A stretch of 64,000 bases of DNA from Plantactinospora mayteni (GCF_016862935.1 NZ_BONX01000036.1:248001-312000), one strand, 5' to 3'; shown: positions 39,725-48,791, counted from the first letter of the stretch. The notes: generated by a model not told the origin, from the letters alone. Program-made: numbers and translations.

Positions 39725-42700
39725 GTGTTTCCTCGATCAGTTCTGCGGTTCTTGCGGCGGGCGGGAACCGTCGTCGGATTCAGTTTGCTCGCGATGGCTC
39801 CGGCCGCCCAGATGGCCGTCGCGGCGCCGGAGGGGGTGCCATCGGCAGAGCCCCGCCGGCCGGCGACGACGTTGACGATCAATGCGGCCAAGCCGCACTT
39901 CTCGCCCGGCGAACCGGTTCGGCTCGCACTGTCGGTGACAAATCAGGCCGCCCGGTCGTGCCGGCTGGCGTCGACACCTGACGGTACGGTGTCGATGACG
40001 CTCACCCGGGACGGGAAGCCGGTCGGGTCAGCGGGCTTCGCGCTCGTCACGTTCGGCGAAGGTTACGCCGCGGCCCTGAGTGCCGACTCGCGCGAGCTGG
40101 CGACGGGCGCGACCCTCGACTTCGAGTTGGTGACCGAGAGCGGCTCTGCCGGCCCCGCCTTCGAGACGATGGCCGCGACGGCTGACGGCGCTGCGGTGGC
40201 GGCCCGGTGGCCGGTACACGAACCGGGGCGGTACCTGCTGCGGGCGACGTACCAGATGCCGGGCACCACGGGGGAATGCGCCGGGCCGAGCGACCCTGCG
40301 GAGGCGGCGTTCACGATCGGCTCGGCGGAGAGCGGCGGCTGGCGGCGTCTGGTCGTACTGGTCACGGTCGGCATGTTGCTGCTCCTGGCGGTAGCCGGCA
40401 CCGCCTGGGTGCTCGCGCGGCGGCGCACCCGGACCGGGGCCGGGGCGGCGATCGTGATCCTGCTGGTCGGCGCGGCGCTGGTCAGCCTGGGGCAGGCGCG
40501 CCCGGCCCGTGCCTCGATCGAGATCGATGATCGCGGCGACCCGGCGAACCTGGGGTTCGTGGAGGCCGTCCAGGGGTGCCTCAACGATTTCCGGGTGACC
40601 CTGGGAGACCAGGTCGGCGTCATGGAGATCCTCGACAAACCGGGGTTCAGAGTCATCATCCGGCCGAACCGGAGCAACGTTTCCGAAGCGACCCACTACT
40701 ACGGTTACACAAATGTCGACTGGAACCCGAAGCAGAATGGGGCGTACTCGCAGGACCCGAAGGTTGCGCTGGACAAATGCGCCTCGCTCTATCACGAGCT
40801 CGTGCACGCTGTTGACAATGCGGCCGACGAGGTGGACCTCACGCGTTGCGGGATCGGATCGGACGGCAAACCGACGAACAGGGGACCGGCGATTGCGGAA
40901 GTTCGCGCGGTCCGGGCGGAGAACTACTACCGAGCCGCGAAGGGTCTACCCCTGAGGCACAACTACAGCGGCCTGCCCCTGCCGCCGGGAAGGCATCCGG
41001 GCCTGCAACAGGTCCGTGAGGACTGCAAGAAGCCGGCCGACCCGCCGACCCGGACGGGCCGTCCGGGCGACAACCAGCGCAACGGCAACGACAACCCGGA
41101 CGGTGCCGGCGGCCCGCCGGGCGGGGACGGCGATCCTCCGGCCGCGGACGGCGCTCCGCGAGACGGCGCGGGCAACCCGCCACACCCTGGCGGCGACAAC
41201 CCTCCGAACGGAAACGGCGGCCCTCGGAACGAAGGCGGCACCGCGCCGAACGGGGGCACCGACCTTCCGCAGGAGGGCGGCGACGCTTCGGGTACGCCGA
41301 CAACGGATCTGGAGCCGCCCGGTGGCAGCAACGGCGACCCGCACCTCGTCACGTTCGACCAGCGGTGGTACGACTTCCAGGCGGTCGGCGAGTTCCTGCT
41401 CGCCAAGTCCGACGACGTCGAGATACACGTCCGGCAGGCAGCCGTCCCGAATAGCCAGGACATGTCTCTCAACAGCGCGTTCGGCCTGCGGGTCGGCGCC
41501 AGCCGGTTGACGTTCGCCCTGTACGACGGCAGACCGGAGATCCGACTCGACGGCGTCGAGACCGACTTCACCGACGCCCGGACCGCTCTCCCCGGCGGCG
41601 GTACGGTCACGACCTCGGCCGACGACGGTTACGACGTGGTCTGGCCGGACGGGACCAGGGCGAACGTGGCGTTCATCGGTTGGTGGGGCATGCGCATCCT
41701 GCTCCACCCCGCACCTCGGCACAAGGGTAAGTTCATCGGCCTTCTCGGCAACCAGGACGGCGACCCGGCCAACGATCTGGCGGTCAGGAACGGCACCACA
41801 CTGCCGGCCCAGCCGAGCCACGAGCAGCTCTACGGCGAATTCGCCGACAGTTGGCGGATCAGTCAGGACACCTCACTCCTCGACTACCCGGCGGGCACCG
41901 ATACGGACACCTACACCAACCGGGACTTCCCGGCCAAGACGCTCCCGGCCGACCAGGCGAACGTCGCACAGCACGAGGCGGCCCGCCGAATCTGCGCCGC
42001 GCTGGGAGTCGTCGACGCCGTGGCCCAGGGTGGCTGTGTGACGGATCTGGCGTTCACCGGTCAGCCGGCGTTCGCGATCAGCACCGCGGCCACCGTACGG
42101 AGAATCGCCGGGGCGGCGCCGGGGCGTACCGAGCCGGGCGGGAATCCCACCGACGGCGTGCCGCCGCAGCGGGCCGGGCCGGGCGGGACGCTCCGCGACG
42201 GAAGTGTCGTGACGGGGTCGATCGCCACCGCCGGGGCGGTCCAGACGTACCGACTGGAGGTCGGCGAGGCAACCGTGCTGCGGCTGGTGGACGTCACCGG
42301 CGAGACAGGCCGTTCCGGCGCTGGGTCACTGCGCATCACAACGGACGGGCCGGGCGCCTCGACCGCTCCCGGCTTCACGGTCACCAGCACGTACCAGTAC
42401 TCGCTGCTGCCCGGCGCGGCCTACACGCTCAGCGTCGACCGTACCGGCGGGGACACCGGTGACTACGGGTTCCGACTCGTCACCGCCAAGGAACGTCGGA
42501 TCGACAGCACCCTCGGGACCACGACCGGGAGCCTGGACGTCCCCGGACGGGTCGACCTCCACGCGTTCGAGGCAGCACAGTCCGGCCGGCTACGGCTCTC
42601 CGAGGCCAACGGATGCGAATTCACGGTCGGGGTGCTGGATGACACGCCAGCACCACATCTCTACACCCCGCACAACCTCTGCTGGGGCACCGAGCTGGCA

Positions 42701-42793
42701 ACCCTCGAACGCGGGAAGCGCTACCTGCTGGTGGTCTGGTCCGAGACGGCCGGTACGGGAAGCTATTCCTTCCGGGCGACCGTCACGAACTGA
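39725..42793 (+). CDS. Large secreted/membrane protein with M91 (NleD-like) metalloprotease and von Willebrand factor D domains
   Basis: About 1,022 residues. In order: signal peptide to about residue 35 (ending AVAAP); a beta-sandwich ectodomain (45-200); a membrane span at 208-232 with an RRRTRTG stop; a second hydrophobic stretch (240-262) ending ARPARA that reads like an internal signal peptide; a metalloprotease-like domain (265-440) with HELVHA near residue 358, and downstream EVRAVRAEN and KGLPLRHNY, the layout of M91 peptidases where a later Glu is the third zinc ligand; a Pro/Gly/Asn-rich linker (445-530); a vWFD domain (535-705, GDPHLVTFD and GLLGNQDGDPANDL); and beta-rich C-terminal domains (780-1022). 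GTG 39725 has GGGAG five bases upstream; GTG 39722 is an alternative. Function unknown; extracellular processing or adhesion is inference. Confidence 0.85.
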   Translation: MFPRSVLRFLRRAGTVVGFSLLAMAPAAQMAVAAPEGVPSAEPRRPATTLTINAAKPHFSPGEPVRLALSVTNQAARSCRLASTPDGTVSMTLTRDGKPVGSAGFALVTFGEGYAAALSADSRELATGATLDFELVTESGSAGPAFETMAATADGAAVAARWPVHEPGRYLLRATYQMPGTTGECAGPSDPAEAAFTIGSAESGGWRRLVVLVTVGMLLLLAVAGTAWVLARRRTRTGAGAAIVILLVGAALVSLGQARPARASIEIDDRGDPANLGFVEAVQGCLNDFRVTLGDQVGVMEILDKPGFRVIIRPNRSNVSEATHYYGYTNVDWNPKQNGAYSQDPKVALDKCASLYHELVHAVDNAADEVDLTRCGIGSDGKPTNRGPAIAEVRAVRAENYYRAAKGLPLRHNYSGLPLPPGRHPGLQQVREDCKKPADPPTRTGRPGDNQRNGNDNPDGAGGPPGGDGDPPAADGAPRDGAGNPPHPGGDNPPNGNGGPRNEGGTAPNGGTDLPQEGGDASGTPTTDLEPPGGSNGDPHLVTFDQRWYDFQAVGEFLLAKSDDVEIHVRQAAVPNSQDMSLNSAFGLRVGASRLTFALYDGRPEIRLDGVETDFTDARTALPGGGTVTTSADDGYDVVWPDGTRANVAFIGWWGMRILLHPAPRHKGKFIGLLGNQDGDPANDLAVRNGTTLPAQPSHEQLYGEFADSWRISQDTSLLDYPAGTDTDTYTNRDFPAKTLPADQANVAQHEAARRICAALGVVDAVAQGGCVTDLAFTGQPAFAISTAATVRRIAGAAPGRTEPGGNPTDGVPPQRAGPGGTLRDGSVVTGSIATAGAVQTYRLEVGEATVLRLVDVTGETGRSGAGSLRITTDGPGASTAPGFTVTSTYQYSLLPGAAYTLSVDRTGGDTGDYGFRLVTAKERRIDSTLGTTTGSLDVPGRVDLHAFEAAQSGRLRLSEANGCEFTVGVLDDTPAPHLYTPHNLCWGTELATLERGKRYLLVVWSETAGTGSYSFRATVTN

Positions 42794-42860
42794 CCCGGTT
42801 CCCCGACAGGTCTCGACGGCGACGTCGAAATCGACTCGGCGCACCCGGCACGGCGGGCTC

Positions 42861-42891
42861 AGCCCGGGAACCACACAATGGTTTCCGGGCT
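42861..42891 (+). terminator. Hairpin between the vWFD protein gene and the lipoprotein gene
   Basis: A 13-bp stem with one G-T pair (42861-42873 with 42879-42891) and a five-base loop ends ten bases before ATG 42901, where a ribosome-binding site would be expected. It is a terminator for the long gene and may limit translation of the next. Confidence 0.65.
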
Positions 42892-42900
42892 CTCGTCTAC

Positions 42901-43449
42901 ATGGTGCGAAGACTGCTCGTGACGCTGGCCCTGGTGGCCTCGACGGCTCCGCTGCTCGGCTGTGGCGAGGATGGCCCGAGCGCCGCCGACCCGAGCGCCG
43001 GTGCGCCCGGCCCGACCGCCGGCGCGTCGACGCCGGGGACCGGCGCGGGACCGGTGACCGCGACCGGAGCCGCCGCCGAACCGGCCGCCACCTGCGCGCC
43101 CGAGGTGCGCTCCGCGGACGGTCCGCCCGAGGTGCGGGGCGTCGCGAATGCCGGGAACTCGTTCTGGGGGCTGCTCTTTCCGCGCGGCGGTCCGAGCCTG
43201 ACCACCGGTCGGGACGAGAAGATCGTCTGGCGGATGACCGGCTCCGGCACCCTCAGCATCCGGGCCACCGGCCCGGGCGGGGTCACGATCGAACCGGTCT
43301 GGGGACCCAGCGGGCACAGCGGAAGCACCTGGACCAGGCCGGGTGACGAATGGGGTACCGGCTGGAACTTCCCCACCGCCGGCTGCTGGACCGTACGGGC
43401 CAGTCGGTCCGGCGGCGCGACCGGCAGCGCGGTACTCCGGGTCGGCTGA
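42901..43449 (+). CDS. Small putative lipoprotein
   Basis: 182 residues with a lipoprotein signal (LALVASTAPLLGC, Cys at residue 21), an Ala/Gly/Pro/Thr-rich linker to about residue 65, then a compact beta domain with two cysteines, one in ATCAPEV and one in TAGCWTVRASR, likely joined by a disulfide. NSFWGLLFPRGG and IVWRMTGSG are the most distinctive stretches. I do not recognise the family. No Shine-Dalgarno is seen, because a hairpin occupies that position. It is 107 bp after the vWFD protein gene on the same strand, so a shared extracellular job is possible but unproven. Confidence 0.75.
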   Translation: MVRRLLVTLALVASTAPLLGCGEDGPSAADPSAGAPGPTAGASTPGTGAGPVTATGAAAEPAATCAPEVRSADGPPEVRGVANAGNSFWGLLFPRGGPSLTTGRDEKIVWRMTGSGTLSIRATGPGGVTIEPVWGPSGHSGSTWTRPGDEWGTGWNFPTAGCWTVRASRSGGATGSAVLRVG

Positions 43450-43465
43450 CCGCCGGCGACGAACC

Positions 43466-43549
43466 GGCGCGGGCTTTCTGACGGTCCGCGCTCCGGCTCG
43501 GTTGGGCGGCGCGGGCTTTCTGACGGTCCGCGCTCCGGCTCGGTTGGGC
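43466..43549 (+). repeat. Perfect 42-bp tandem duplication
   Basis: Two identical 42-bp units (43466-43507 and 43508-43549) plus the first seven bases of a third lie between the lipoprotein gene and the convergent PurN-PurH gene. The lack of any difference indicates a very recent event. Confidence 0.95.
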
Positions 43550-43677
43550 GGCGCGGTGCGAACCGGGGCGGGAGTCCCGGCGGACCCGGGGGCCGAGGGG
43601 GCTCCACCGGTCCGCCGGGCGTCCCGCGCGGCATCCTGATCATGGGGGTGCCGACGTGGACGGCGTCGGGGGGTACG

Positions 43678-45876
43678 TCAGTGGAAGAAGTGCCGGGTGC
43701 CGGTGAAGTACATGGTGATCCCGGCCGCCCTGGCCGCCGCGACGACCTCCTCGTCGCGGAGCGAGCCGCCGGGCTGGACGACCGCCCGGACCCCGGCGTC
43801 GATCAGTACCTGGAGCCCGTCCGGGAACGGGAAGAACGCGTCCGACGCGGCGACCGCGCCCCGGGCCCGCTCGGCACCGGCCCGGGAGACCGCCAGGTGC
43901 GCCGAGTCGACCCGGTTCACCTGACCCATCCCGACCCCCACGGTCGCCCCGTCGACGGCGAGCAGGATCGCGTTGCTCTTCACCGCCCGGACGGCCCGCC
44001 AGGCGAAGGCGAGATCGGCCAGGGTCGCCGGGTCGGCGGGCTCGCCGGTGGCCAGCCGCCAGCCGGCCGGGTCGTCGCCGGGCGCGTCCACCCGGTCGGC
44101 CATCTGCACCAGCGCGCCCCCGCTGACCGGGCGCCACTCCGCCGGGTACGGCGCGAAGGCGGGCGCCCGCAGCAGCCGGATGTTCTTCTTGCCGGAGAGT
44201 ACGTCCACCGCGCCCGGCTCGAAGTCGGGTGCCACCAGTACCTCGGTGAAGACCTCGGCGACCTGCTGCGCCATCTCGACCGAGACCGGCCGGTTGACCG
44301 CGATCACCCCGCCGAAGGCGGAGACCGGGTCGCAGGCGTGCGCCCGACGGTGCGCCTCGGCCACGTCGGCGCCGACCGCGATGCCGCACGGGTTGGCGTG
44401 CTTGATGATCGCCACCGCCGGCCGGTCGGCGAAGTCGTTCGCCGCCCGCCAGGCCGCGTCCGCGTCGACGTAGTTGTTGTAGGACATCTCCTTGCCGTGC
44501 AACTGTTCGGCCTGGGCCAGCCCGGGTGGGGAGGCCGGGTCGACGTAGAGCACCGCCGCCTGGTGCGGGTTCTCTCCGTACCGCAGCGGGGTGGGCGCGG
44601 TGAGCACCTGACCGGCGAAGGCCGGCCACTCCTGCTCCTCCGGGCCGGTCCGCACCGCGAACCAGTTCGCCACCGCCACGTCGTACTCGGCGATGTCGGC
44701 GAAGGCGCGGGCCGCGAGCTGCTGGCGCTGCCCGGCGCTGAAACCGCCGTCGGCCAGGGCGGCCAGCACCGACGGGTACGCCGACACCGACGTCACCACC
44801 GCCACCGAGGCGTGGTTCTTGGCTGCCGCCCGGACCATCGCCGGCCCACCGATGTCGATCTGCTCGACGCACTCGTCGAAGTCCGCGCCGGACGCGACCG
44901 TCTCGCTGAACGGGTAGAGGTTCGACACCAGCAGGTCGAACGGGGCGATGCCCAGCTCGCCGAGCTGCCCCGCGTGCCGCTCCAGCCGCAGGTCGGCCAG
45001 GAGCCCGGCGTGCACCTTCGGGTGCAGCGTCTTGACCCGGCCGTCGAGCACCTCGGGGAACCCGGTCAGCGCCTCGACCGGGGTGACCGGGATCCCGGCC
45101 CCCTCGATGGTCGCCGCCGTGCTGCCGGTGGAGACGATCTCGACTCCGCCGCCGTGCAGCGCCCGGGCCAGCTCGACCAGCCCGGTCTTGTCGTAGACGC
45201 TGACCAGCGCGCGCCTGATCGGCCGCCGGCCGTCCGCGCCGGAACTCGTGTCGCTCACTCCGATCGTGACCTTCCTTCCAGTGATCGTCCAACCCTCCCG
45301 GAGCAGCCGGCCGACCTGCGTGACGAGCTGCCGGCGCTCGGCCACCTTGATCCGCTCGGTGAGGGTCTCCTCGTCATCGTCGTCGAGTACCGGCACCGCC
45401 ACCTGGGCGATGATCGGCCCGGTGTCCACACCGGCGTCGACGAAGAAGAGCGTGGCCCCGGCGAGTTTGACTCCGTAGCCGAGGGCGTCGCGCGGGCCGT
45501 GCATGCCGGGGAAGGCGGGCAGCAGCGAGTTGTGCGTGTTGACGTACCGGTCGCCGAAGGCCGCCAGGAAGTCCGCGCCGACCAGCTTGAGGAAGCCGGC
45601 CGAGACGACCAGGTCGGGCTCGTACCCGGCGACGTGCGCGGTGAGCGCGCGGTCCCAGTCCTCGCGCGTCGGGTACGCCCTGACCTGGTCGACGAAGGTG
45701 GGTACCCCGGCCGCGGCGGCCCGGTCGAGCCCGGCGATGCCGTCCCGGTCGGCACCGACGGCGACCACCCGGGCGCCGTACGCCGGATCCGCAGCGGCGT
45801 CGAGCAGGGCCTGTAGGTTGCTCCCGGAGCCGGAGACGAGGACGACGATCCGGGCTGCCGACGCGGGCTCAGTCAC
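43678..45876 (-). CDS. purH: PurN-PurH fusion: GAR transformylase + AICAR transformylase/IMP cyclohydrolase
   Basis: One open frame of 732 residues. Residues 1-206 are a full Pur[15 protein letters not shown] at the start, [15 protein letters not shown] with catalytic Asn and His, and DAGVDTGPI. Residues 207-732 are a full Pur[22 protein letters not shown] (cyclohydrolase) and IKHANPCG (AICAR transformylase lysine), ending TGTRHFFH. The steps are 3, 9 and 10 of purine synthesis and use 10-formyl-THF from FolD. In relatives purN and purH are normally two abutting genes. Here no stop lies between them. A GTG at 45258, where PurH would start, has AAGGAAGG about 12 bases upstream, so separate PurH could also be made. 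A sequencing indel hiding a stop is the alternative. Confidence 0.93.
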   Translation of the reverse strand: MTEPASAARIVVLVSGSGSNLQALLDAAADPAYGARVVAVGADRDGIAGLDRAAAAGVPTFVDQVRAYPTREDWDRALTAHVAGYEPDLVVSAGFLKLVGADFLAAFGDRYVNTHNSLLPAFPGMHGPRDALGYGVKLAGATLFFVDAGVDTGPIIAQVAVPVLDDDDEETLTERIKVAERRQLVTQVGRLLREGWTITGRKVTIGVSDTSSGADGRRPIRRALVSVYDKTGLVELARALHGGGVEIVSTGSTAATIEGAGIPVTPVEALTGFPEVLDGRVKTLHPKVHAGLLADLRLERHAGQLGELGIAPFDLLVSNLYPFSETVASGADFDECVEQIDIGGPAMVRAAAKNHASVAVVTSVSAYPSVLAALADGGFSAGQRQQLAARAFADIAEYDVAVANWFAVRTGPEEQEWPAFAGQVLTAPTPLRYGENPHQAAVLYVDPASPPGLAQAEQLHGKEMSYNNYVDADAAWRAANDFADRPAVAIIKHANPCGIAVGADVAEAHRRAHACDPVSAFGGVIAVNRPVSVEMAQQVAEVFTEVLVAPDFEPGAVDVLSGKKNIRLLRAPAFAPYPAEWRPVSGGALVQMADRVDAPGDDPAGWRLATGEPADPATLADLAFAWRAVRAVKSNAILLAVDGATVGVGMGQVNRVDSAHLAVSRAGAERARGAVAASDAFFPFPDGLQVLIDAGVRAVVQPGGSLRDEEVVAAARAAGITMYFTGTRHFFH

Positions 45877-46069
45877 CCCAGCACCCTATCGGGCAGGTCA
45901 GGCCGACTCCCCGGCGGCGCGACCCGAGCACGTCACCGTGTGGAGCGGTGTCGATCACGATCGGCATGTCGGGCGGCGAGCGGGCCACCAAAGTTGCGCT
46001 GATTAGGTACGCTGCCGGACGCTCGGGGCATTGACCTGTCCCAGGAGATAGCCCCTCGTAATTTCATAC

Positions 46070-46084
46070 GTGCACTGAGTGCAC
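46070..46084. promoter_or_regulatory. Palindrome upstream of the CD225 gene
   Basis: GTGCACTGAGTGCAC is a perfect inverted repeat with a three-base centre, ending 18 bp before ATG 46103. It could be an operator. TTGACC at 46031-46036 lies upstream without a well-spaced -10. Confidence 0.4.
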
Positions 46085-46102
46085 GCCAAGGAGCCCACAC
46101 AC

Positions 46103-46393
46103 ATGCAACCCGGTTACCCCTCACACCCGCCGCAAGAGATCAACAACAACATGACGATGTCCATCGTCGCGATCTTCCTGTTCTGGCCGCTGGCCATCCC
46201 GGCCATCATGAACGCCTCGAAGGTGAACCCCCTGCTCCAGCAGGGCAACTACCCGGCGGCCCAGGCCGCTGCCGCCGAGTCCCGCAAGTGGTCGAAGCTG
46301 GCCCTTATCATCGGCATCTGCGTGTGGGCGGTCTCGCTGATCTGCTGCGTCATCAGCGTCATCCTCAGCGCCAACTCGGCGTCGAACATCTAG
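46103..46393 (+). CDS. CD225/dispanin-type small membrane protein
   Basis: 96 residues: a short Pro-rich start (MQPGYPSHPPQE), then two membrane segments, MTMSIVAIFLFWPLAIPAI and LALIIGICVWAVSLICCVI, separated by a polar ASKVNPLLQQGNYPAAQ loop. This is the CD225 layout shared with interferon-induced transmembrane proteins. AAGGAG lies nine bases before ATG 46103, which rules against the in-frame ATG at 46079. The next gene begins 29 bp later and starts with the same MQPGYP, so the two probably form an operon. Bacterial function unknown. Confidence 0.88.
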   Translation: MQPGYPSHPPQEINNNMTMSIVAIFLFWPLAIPAIMNASKVNPLLQQGNYPAAQAAAAESRKWSKLALIIGICVWAVSLICCVISVILSANSASNI

Positions 46394-46422
46394 TCTGAGA
46401 GATCTGTCGAAGGAGTCTTGTC

Positions 46423-47070
46423 ATGCAGCCCGGCTACCCAGGCCAGGACCCGTACGGGCAGCAGCCGTCGGATCCGAACGCACCACAGCAGCAGGATCCG
46501 TACGCGCAGCCGCCGCAGCCCGCGCCGGGCCAGCCGTACGGGCAACCGACCTCGGGCCAGCCGTACGGGCAGCCGCCGACCTCAGGGCAGCCGTACGGGC
46601 AACCGACCTCAGGGCAGCCGTACGGGCAGCCGCCGACCTCGGGGCAGCCGTACGGGCAGCCCACGTCAGGGCAGCCGTACGGGCAGCCGCAGTACCAGGA
46701 CGCGCAGCAGCCCCACCAGGACCCGTACGGCCAGCAGCAGCCGATGCCGGGCCAGCCGTACGGCGCGGCACCCGGTTACCAGACCGGCGGATACGCGCCG
46801 GCCGGCGGGCAGAACAACACCCTCGGCCTGATCGCGATGATCGTCGGCATCATCTCGATTCCGGCGGCGTGCTGTGCCGCGCTGGGCATCATCGCCGGCA
46901 TCGCCGGTGTCGTGCTCGGCTTCCTCGGCCGGGGCAAGGCCAGCCGGGGTGAGGCCAGCAACGGCGGTCAGGCGCTGGCCGGTCTGATCTGCGGTGGCGT
47001 CGGCCTGCTCCTCGGGGTGGTCAACGTGATCCTCGCGTTCGTGCTGCAGATCGACGGTTTCACCTACTGA
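46423..47070 (+). CDS. Proline-rich DUF4190-type membrane protein
   Basis: 215 residues. The first 125 are cytoplasmic and low-complexity, with tandem SGQPYGQP(P)T units at about residues 30-90 encoded by near-identical 27- or 30-bp repeats. The rest has two or three membrane segments (LGLIAMIVGIISIPAACCAALGII and LAGLICGGVGLLLGVVNVILAFVL, residues 134-205) enclosing GRGKASRGEASNGG, the DUF4190 pattern. GAAGGAG precedes ATG 46423. The leading MQPGYP is shared with the upstream gene. A hairpin follows at 47117. Confidence 0.88.
   Translation: MQPGYPGQDPYGQQPSDPNAPQQQDPYAQPPQPAPGQPYGQPTSGQPYGQPPTSGQPYGQPTSGQPYGQPPTSGQPYGQPTSGQPYGQPQYQDAQQPHQDPYGQQQPMPGQPYGAAPGYQTGGYAPAGGQNNTLGLIAMIVGIISIPAACCAALGIIAGIAGVVLGFLGRGKASRGEASNGGQALAGLICGGVGLLLGVVNVILAFVLQIDGFTY
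46540..46690 (+). repeat. Tandem 27/30-bp coding repeats (SGQPYGQP units)
   Basis: About six repeats of a 27- or 30-bp unit encoding TSGQPYGQP with or without one extra Pro alternate regularly. High nucleotide identity between copies indicates recent slippage. Confidence 0.85.
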
Positions 47071-47116
47071 TGACGGGTCGGGCGGCACACGCCGCCCGGA
47101 GTCGTGACAAGCCGCG

Positions 47117-47149
47117 TTGGGGTGCCCCGGAGTTTCCGGGGCGCCCCAA
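47117..47149. terminator. Bidirectional terminator between DUF4190 and DUF6350 genes
   Basis: A 14-bp stem with one G-T pair (47117-47130 with 47136-47149) and an AGTTT loop lies between the convergent genes. Confidence 0.75.
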
Positions 47150-47186
47150 GCGCATTCCGGCCCTGACCAGGTGGGCCGGACGTCGG

Positions 47187-48569
47187 TCAGTCTCGGGCCA
47201 CGGCCCGGGTCGCGGCGGCGCCGATCAGGGTGCCGACCAGCACGACGACGGTCGCCCCGGCGGCCACCTGCCAGTAGGCCGGCCCCACCTCGGCGAGCCG
47301 GCCGCCGCCGAGCGGGCCGCCGGAGAGGAAGGCCGCCGCGCCGAGTACCACCCCGGCGACCGGGCCGCCGACCGCCGCCGCGCCCAGCAGGGCGGCCCAG
47401 CCGGGCGGTGGCACGTTCCGCTCGGCCGCGGACCGCATCCGGCGGCGGGCCAGCAACCAGCCCGCGGCCATGCCGGCCAGTACCGGCACGGCCAGCACGA
47501 CGCCACCGACCCCGCCGAGCGGCCCCTGGGGCAGCCCGGCCAGCAGGGGTACGGCCGGCAGCGCTCCGATGGAGACCTCGGAGGTCCGCACCACCGTGTC
47601 GGTGCCGACCGCGAAACCCGGCCCGAGAAGATAGCTGGCGGCCCAGACCGCGGCGTTCGGCGCGTAGCCGAGACTGACCAGGGTGATGCCGGCCTGGCCC
47701 AGCACACCGGTGCGGTAGGCCCCGATCATGTCACCGGCCTCGCCGCCACCGGTGGCCACCGCCAGCCCGGCCACCCCGGCCCCGGCCCCGAGCAGCAGCA
47801 GGGCGGCGACCACCCCGGTACGCAGCCCGTCCCGGAACACCAGCGGAGTACGCCGGGCCACCACCACCAGCACACCGCTGGCCCGTACCGCGCCGACCAG
47901 CGCGGCGAGGGTGCCGAAGCCGGCCAGCGTCACGGCGGCCCGTACCGGGTCGACGGTCGGCCCAGCACCGCCGAGCAGCAGCGCGGCCAGCCCGCCGAGC
48001 ACGCCGTACCCGATGCCGACCGCCACCGCGACGGCGAGTGCCCGGCCCAACGTCGGCCGGTCCCGGACCCGGACCGCCCGGCTGACGTGCACCCCGGCCC
48101 GGTTCAGCCGCCAGGCCGCCAGCATGGCGAGGGCGAGCGGCGGCAGGCCGAACGGCCCGGCCTCGGTCTGTAGTGGAACGCCGTGCCCGAGCAGCCATCC
48201 GGCCAGGCCCAGCCGGGCGGCGCCGACGACCTCACCGCTGCCCTCGGCGAACCGGGCCACCCCGAGCACCACGGCAACCGGCAGATAGCCGAGCAGGGCC
48301 GCCCAGCCGGCGGCCACCGCCGCCGCGACCGCCAGCGGAGCCCGGCCGGAACGTTCCGGCCGGCCCGGCCTCGGCCGGGGCACCCGGCGGTCCCCGGCCG
48401 GAAACTCCCCGGCCGGCCTGTTCCGGCGTGGCTCCCGGCCGTCCGCCGGCCCGGGTCGGCCGGTCGGCTCGGCGGCACCGGCCGGCGCGGCAGGCTCGAC
48501 CGGCTCGACCGGTCCGGTCTCCGGCGGGTCCGGCCGGCGCGGCCGGTCGGGAACGGTGGGTGGTGGCAT
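47187..48569 (-). CDS. DUF6350 polytopic membrane protein
   Basis: 460 residues. An 80-residue Pro/Arg/Gly-rich cytoplasmic N-terminus precedes about ten to twelve membrane spans (for example LAVAAAVAAGWAALLGYL and ALAVAVAVGIGYGVLGGLAALL). YAPNAAVWAASYLLGPGFAVG (residues 330-350) is the most conserved stretch of this actinobacterial family, which is usually encoded between sucD and purN, exactly its position here. Function is not established; I know of no confirmed activity. Start ATG 48569. Confidence 0.85.
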   Translation of the reverse strand: MPPPTVPDRPRRPDPPETGPVEPVEPAAPAGAAEPTGRPGPADGREPRRNRPAGEFPAGDRRVPRPRPGRPERSGRAPLAVAAAVAAGWAALLGYLPVAVVLGVARFAEGSGEVVGAARLGLAGWLLGHGVPLQTEAGPFGLPPLALAMLAAWRLNRAGVHVSRAVRVRDRPTLGRALAVAVAVGIGYGVLGGLAALLLGGAGPTVDPVRAAVTLAGFGTLAALVGAVRASGVLVVVARRTPLVFRDGLRTGVVAALLLLGAGAGVAGLAVATGGGEAGDMIGAYRTGVLGQAGITLVSLGYAPNAAVWAASYLLGPGFAVGTDTVVRTSEVSIGALPAVPLLAGLPQGPLGGVGGVVLAVPVLAGMAAGWLLARRRMRSAAERNVPPPGWAALLGAAAVGGPVAGVVLGAAAFLSGGPLGGGRLAEVGPAYWQVAAGATVVVLVGTLIGAAATRAVARD

Positions 48570-48690
48570 CAGCGCCTACTCTGGCACGGCAGCGGGTCGG
48601 CCGGTTCGCGACACCACCGTACGGATGACCGTGGCCACCGCGATACCCGCTTTGTCCATCCCGGAACCCGTTCTCTGGCCGACCTCGGCC

Positions 48691-48746
48691 GACGACAGCG
48701 ACAGCGACAGAACCGGAGACGGAGACGGAACCGGAGACGGAACCGG
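48691..48746. repeat. Short simple-sequence repeats upstream of the DUF6350 gene
   Basis: Runs of GACAGC and of GGAGACGGAACC-like units fill this 56-bp stretch of the 222-bp spacer between sucD and the DUF6350 gene. They yield open frames in both strands that look like Pro/Ser-rich protein but are not genes. Confidence 0.7.
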
Positions 48747-48791
48747 GGTGGCCGGCACAGACCGACCACCCCGGAACGACACGTCGACGGC

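Noticed and set aside
48570-48791. A Pro/Ser-repeat mini-protein on the minus strand near 48576-48782
   Set aside because: It arises from simple-sequence repeats, with neither a ribosome-binding site nor a domain.
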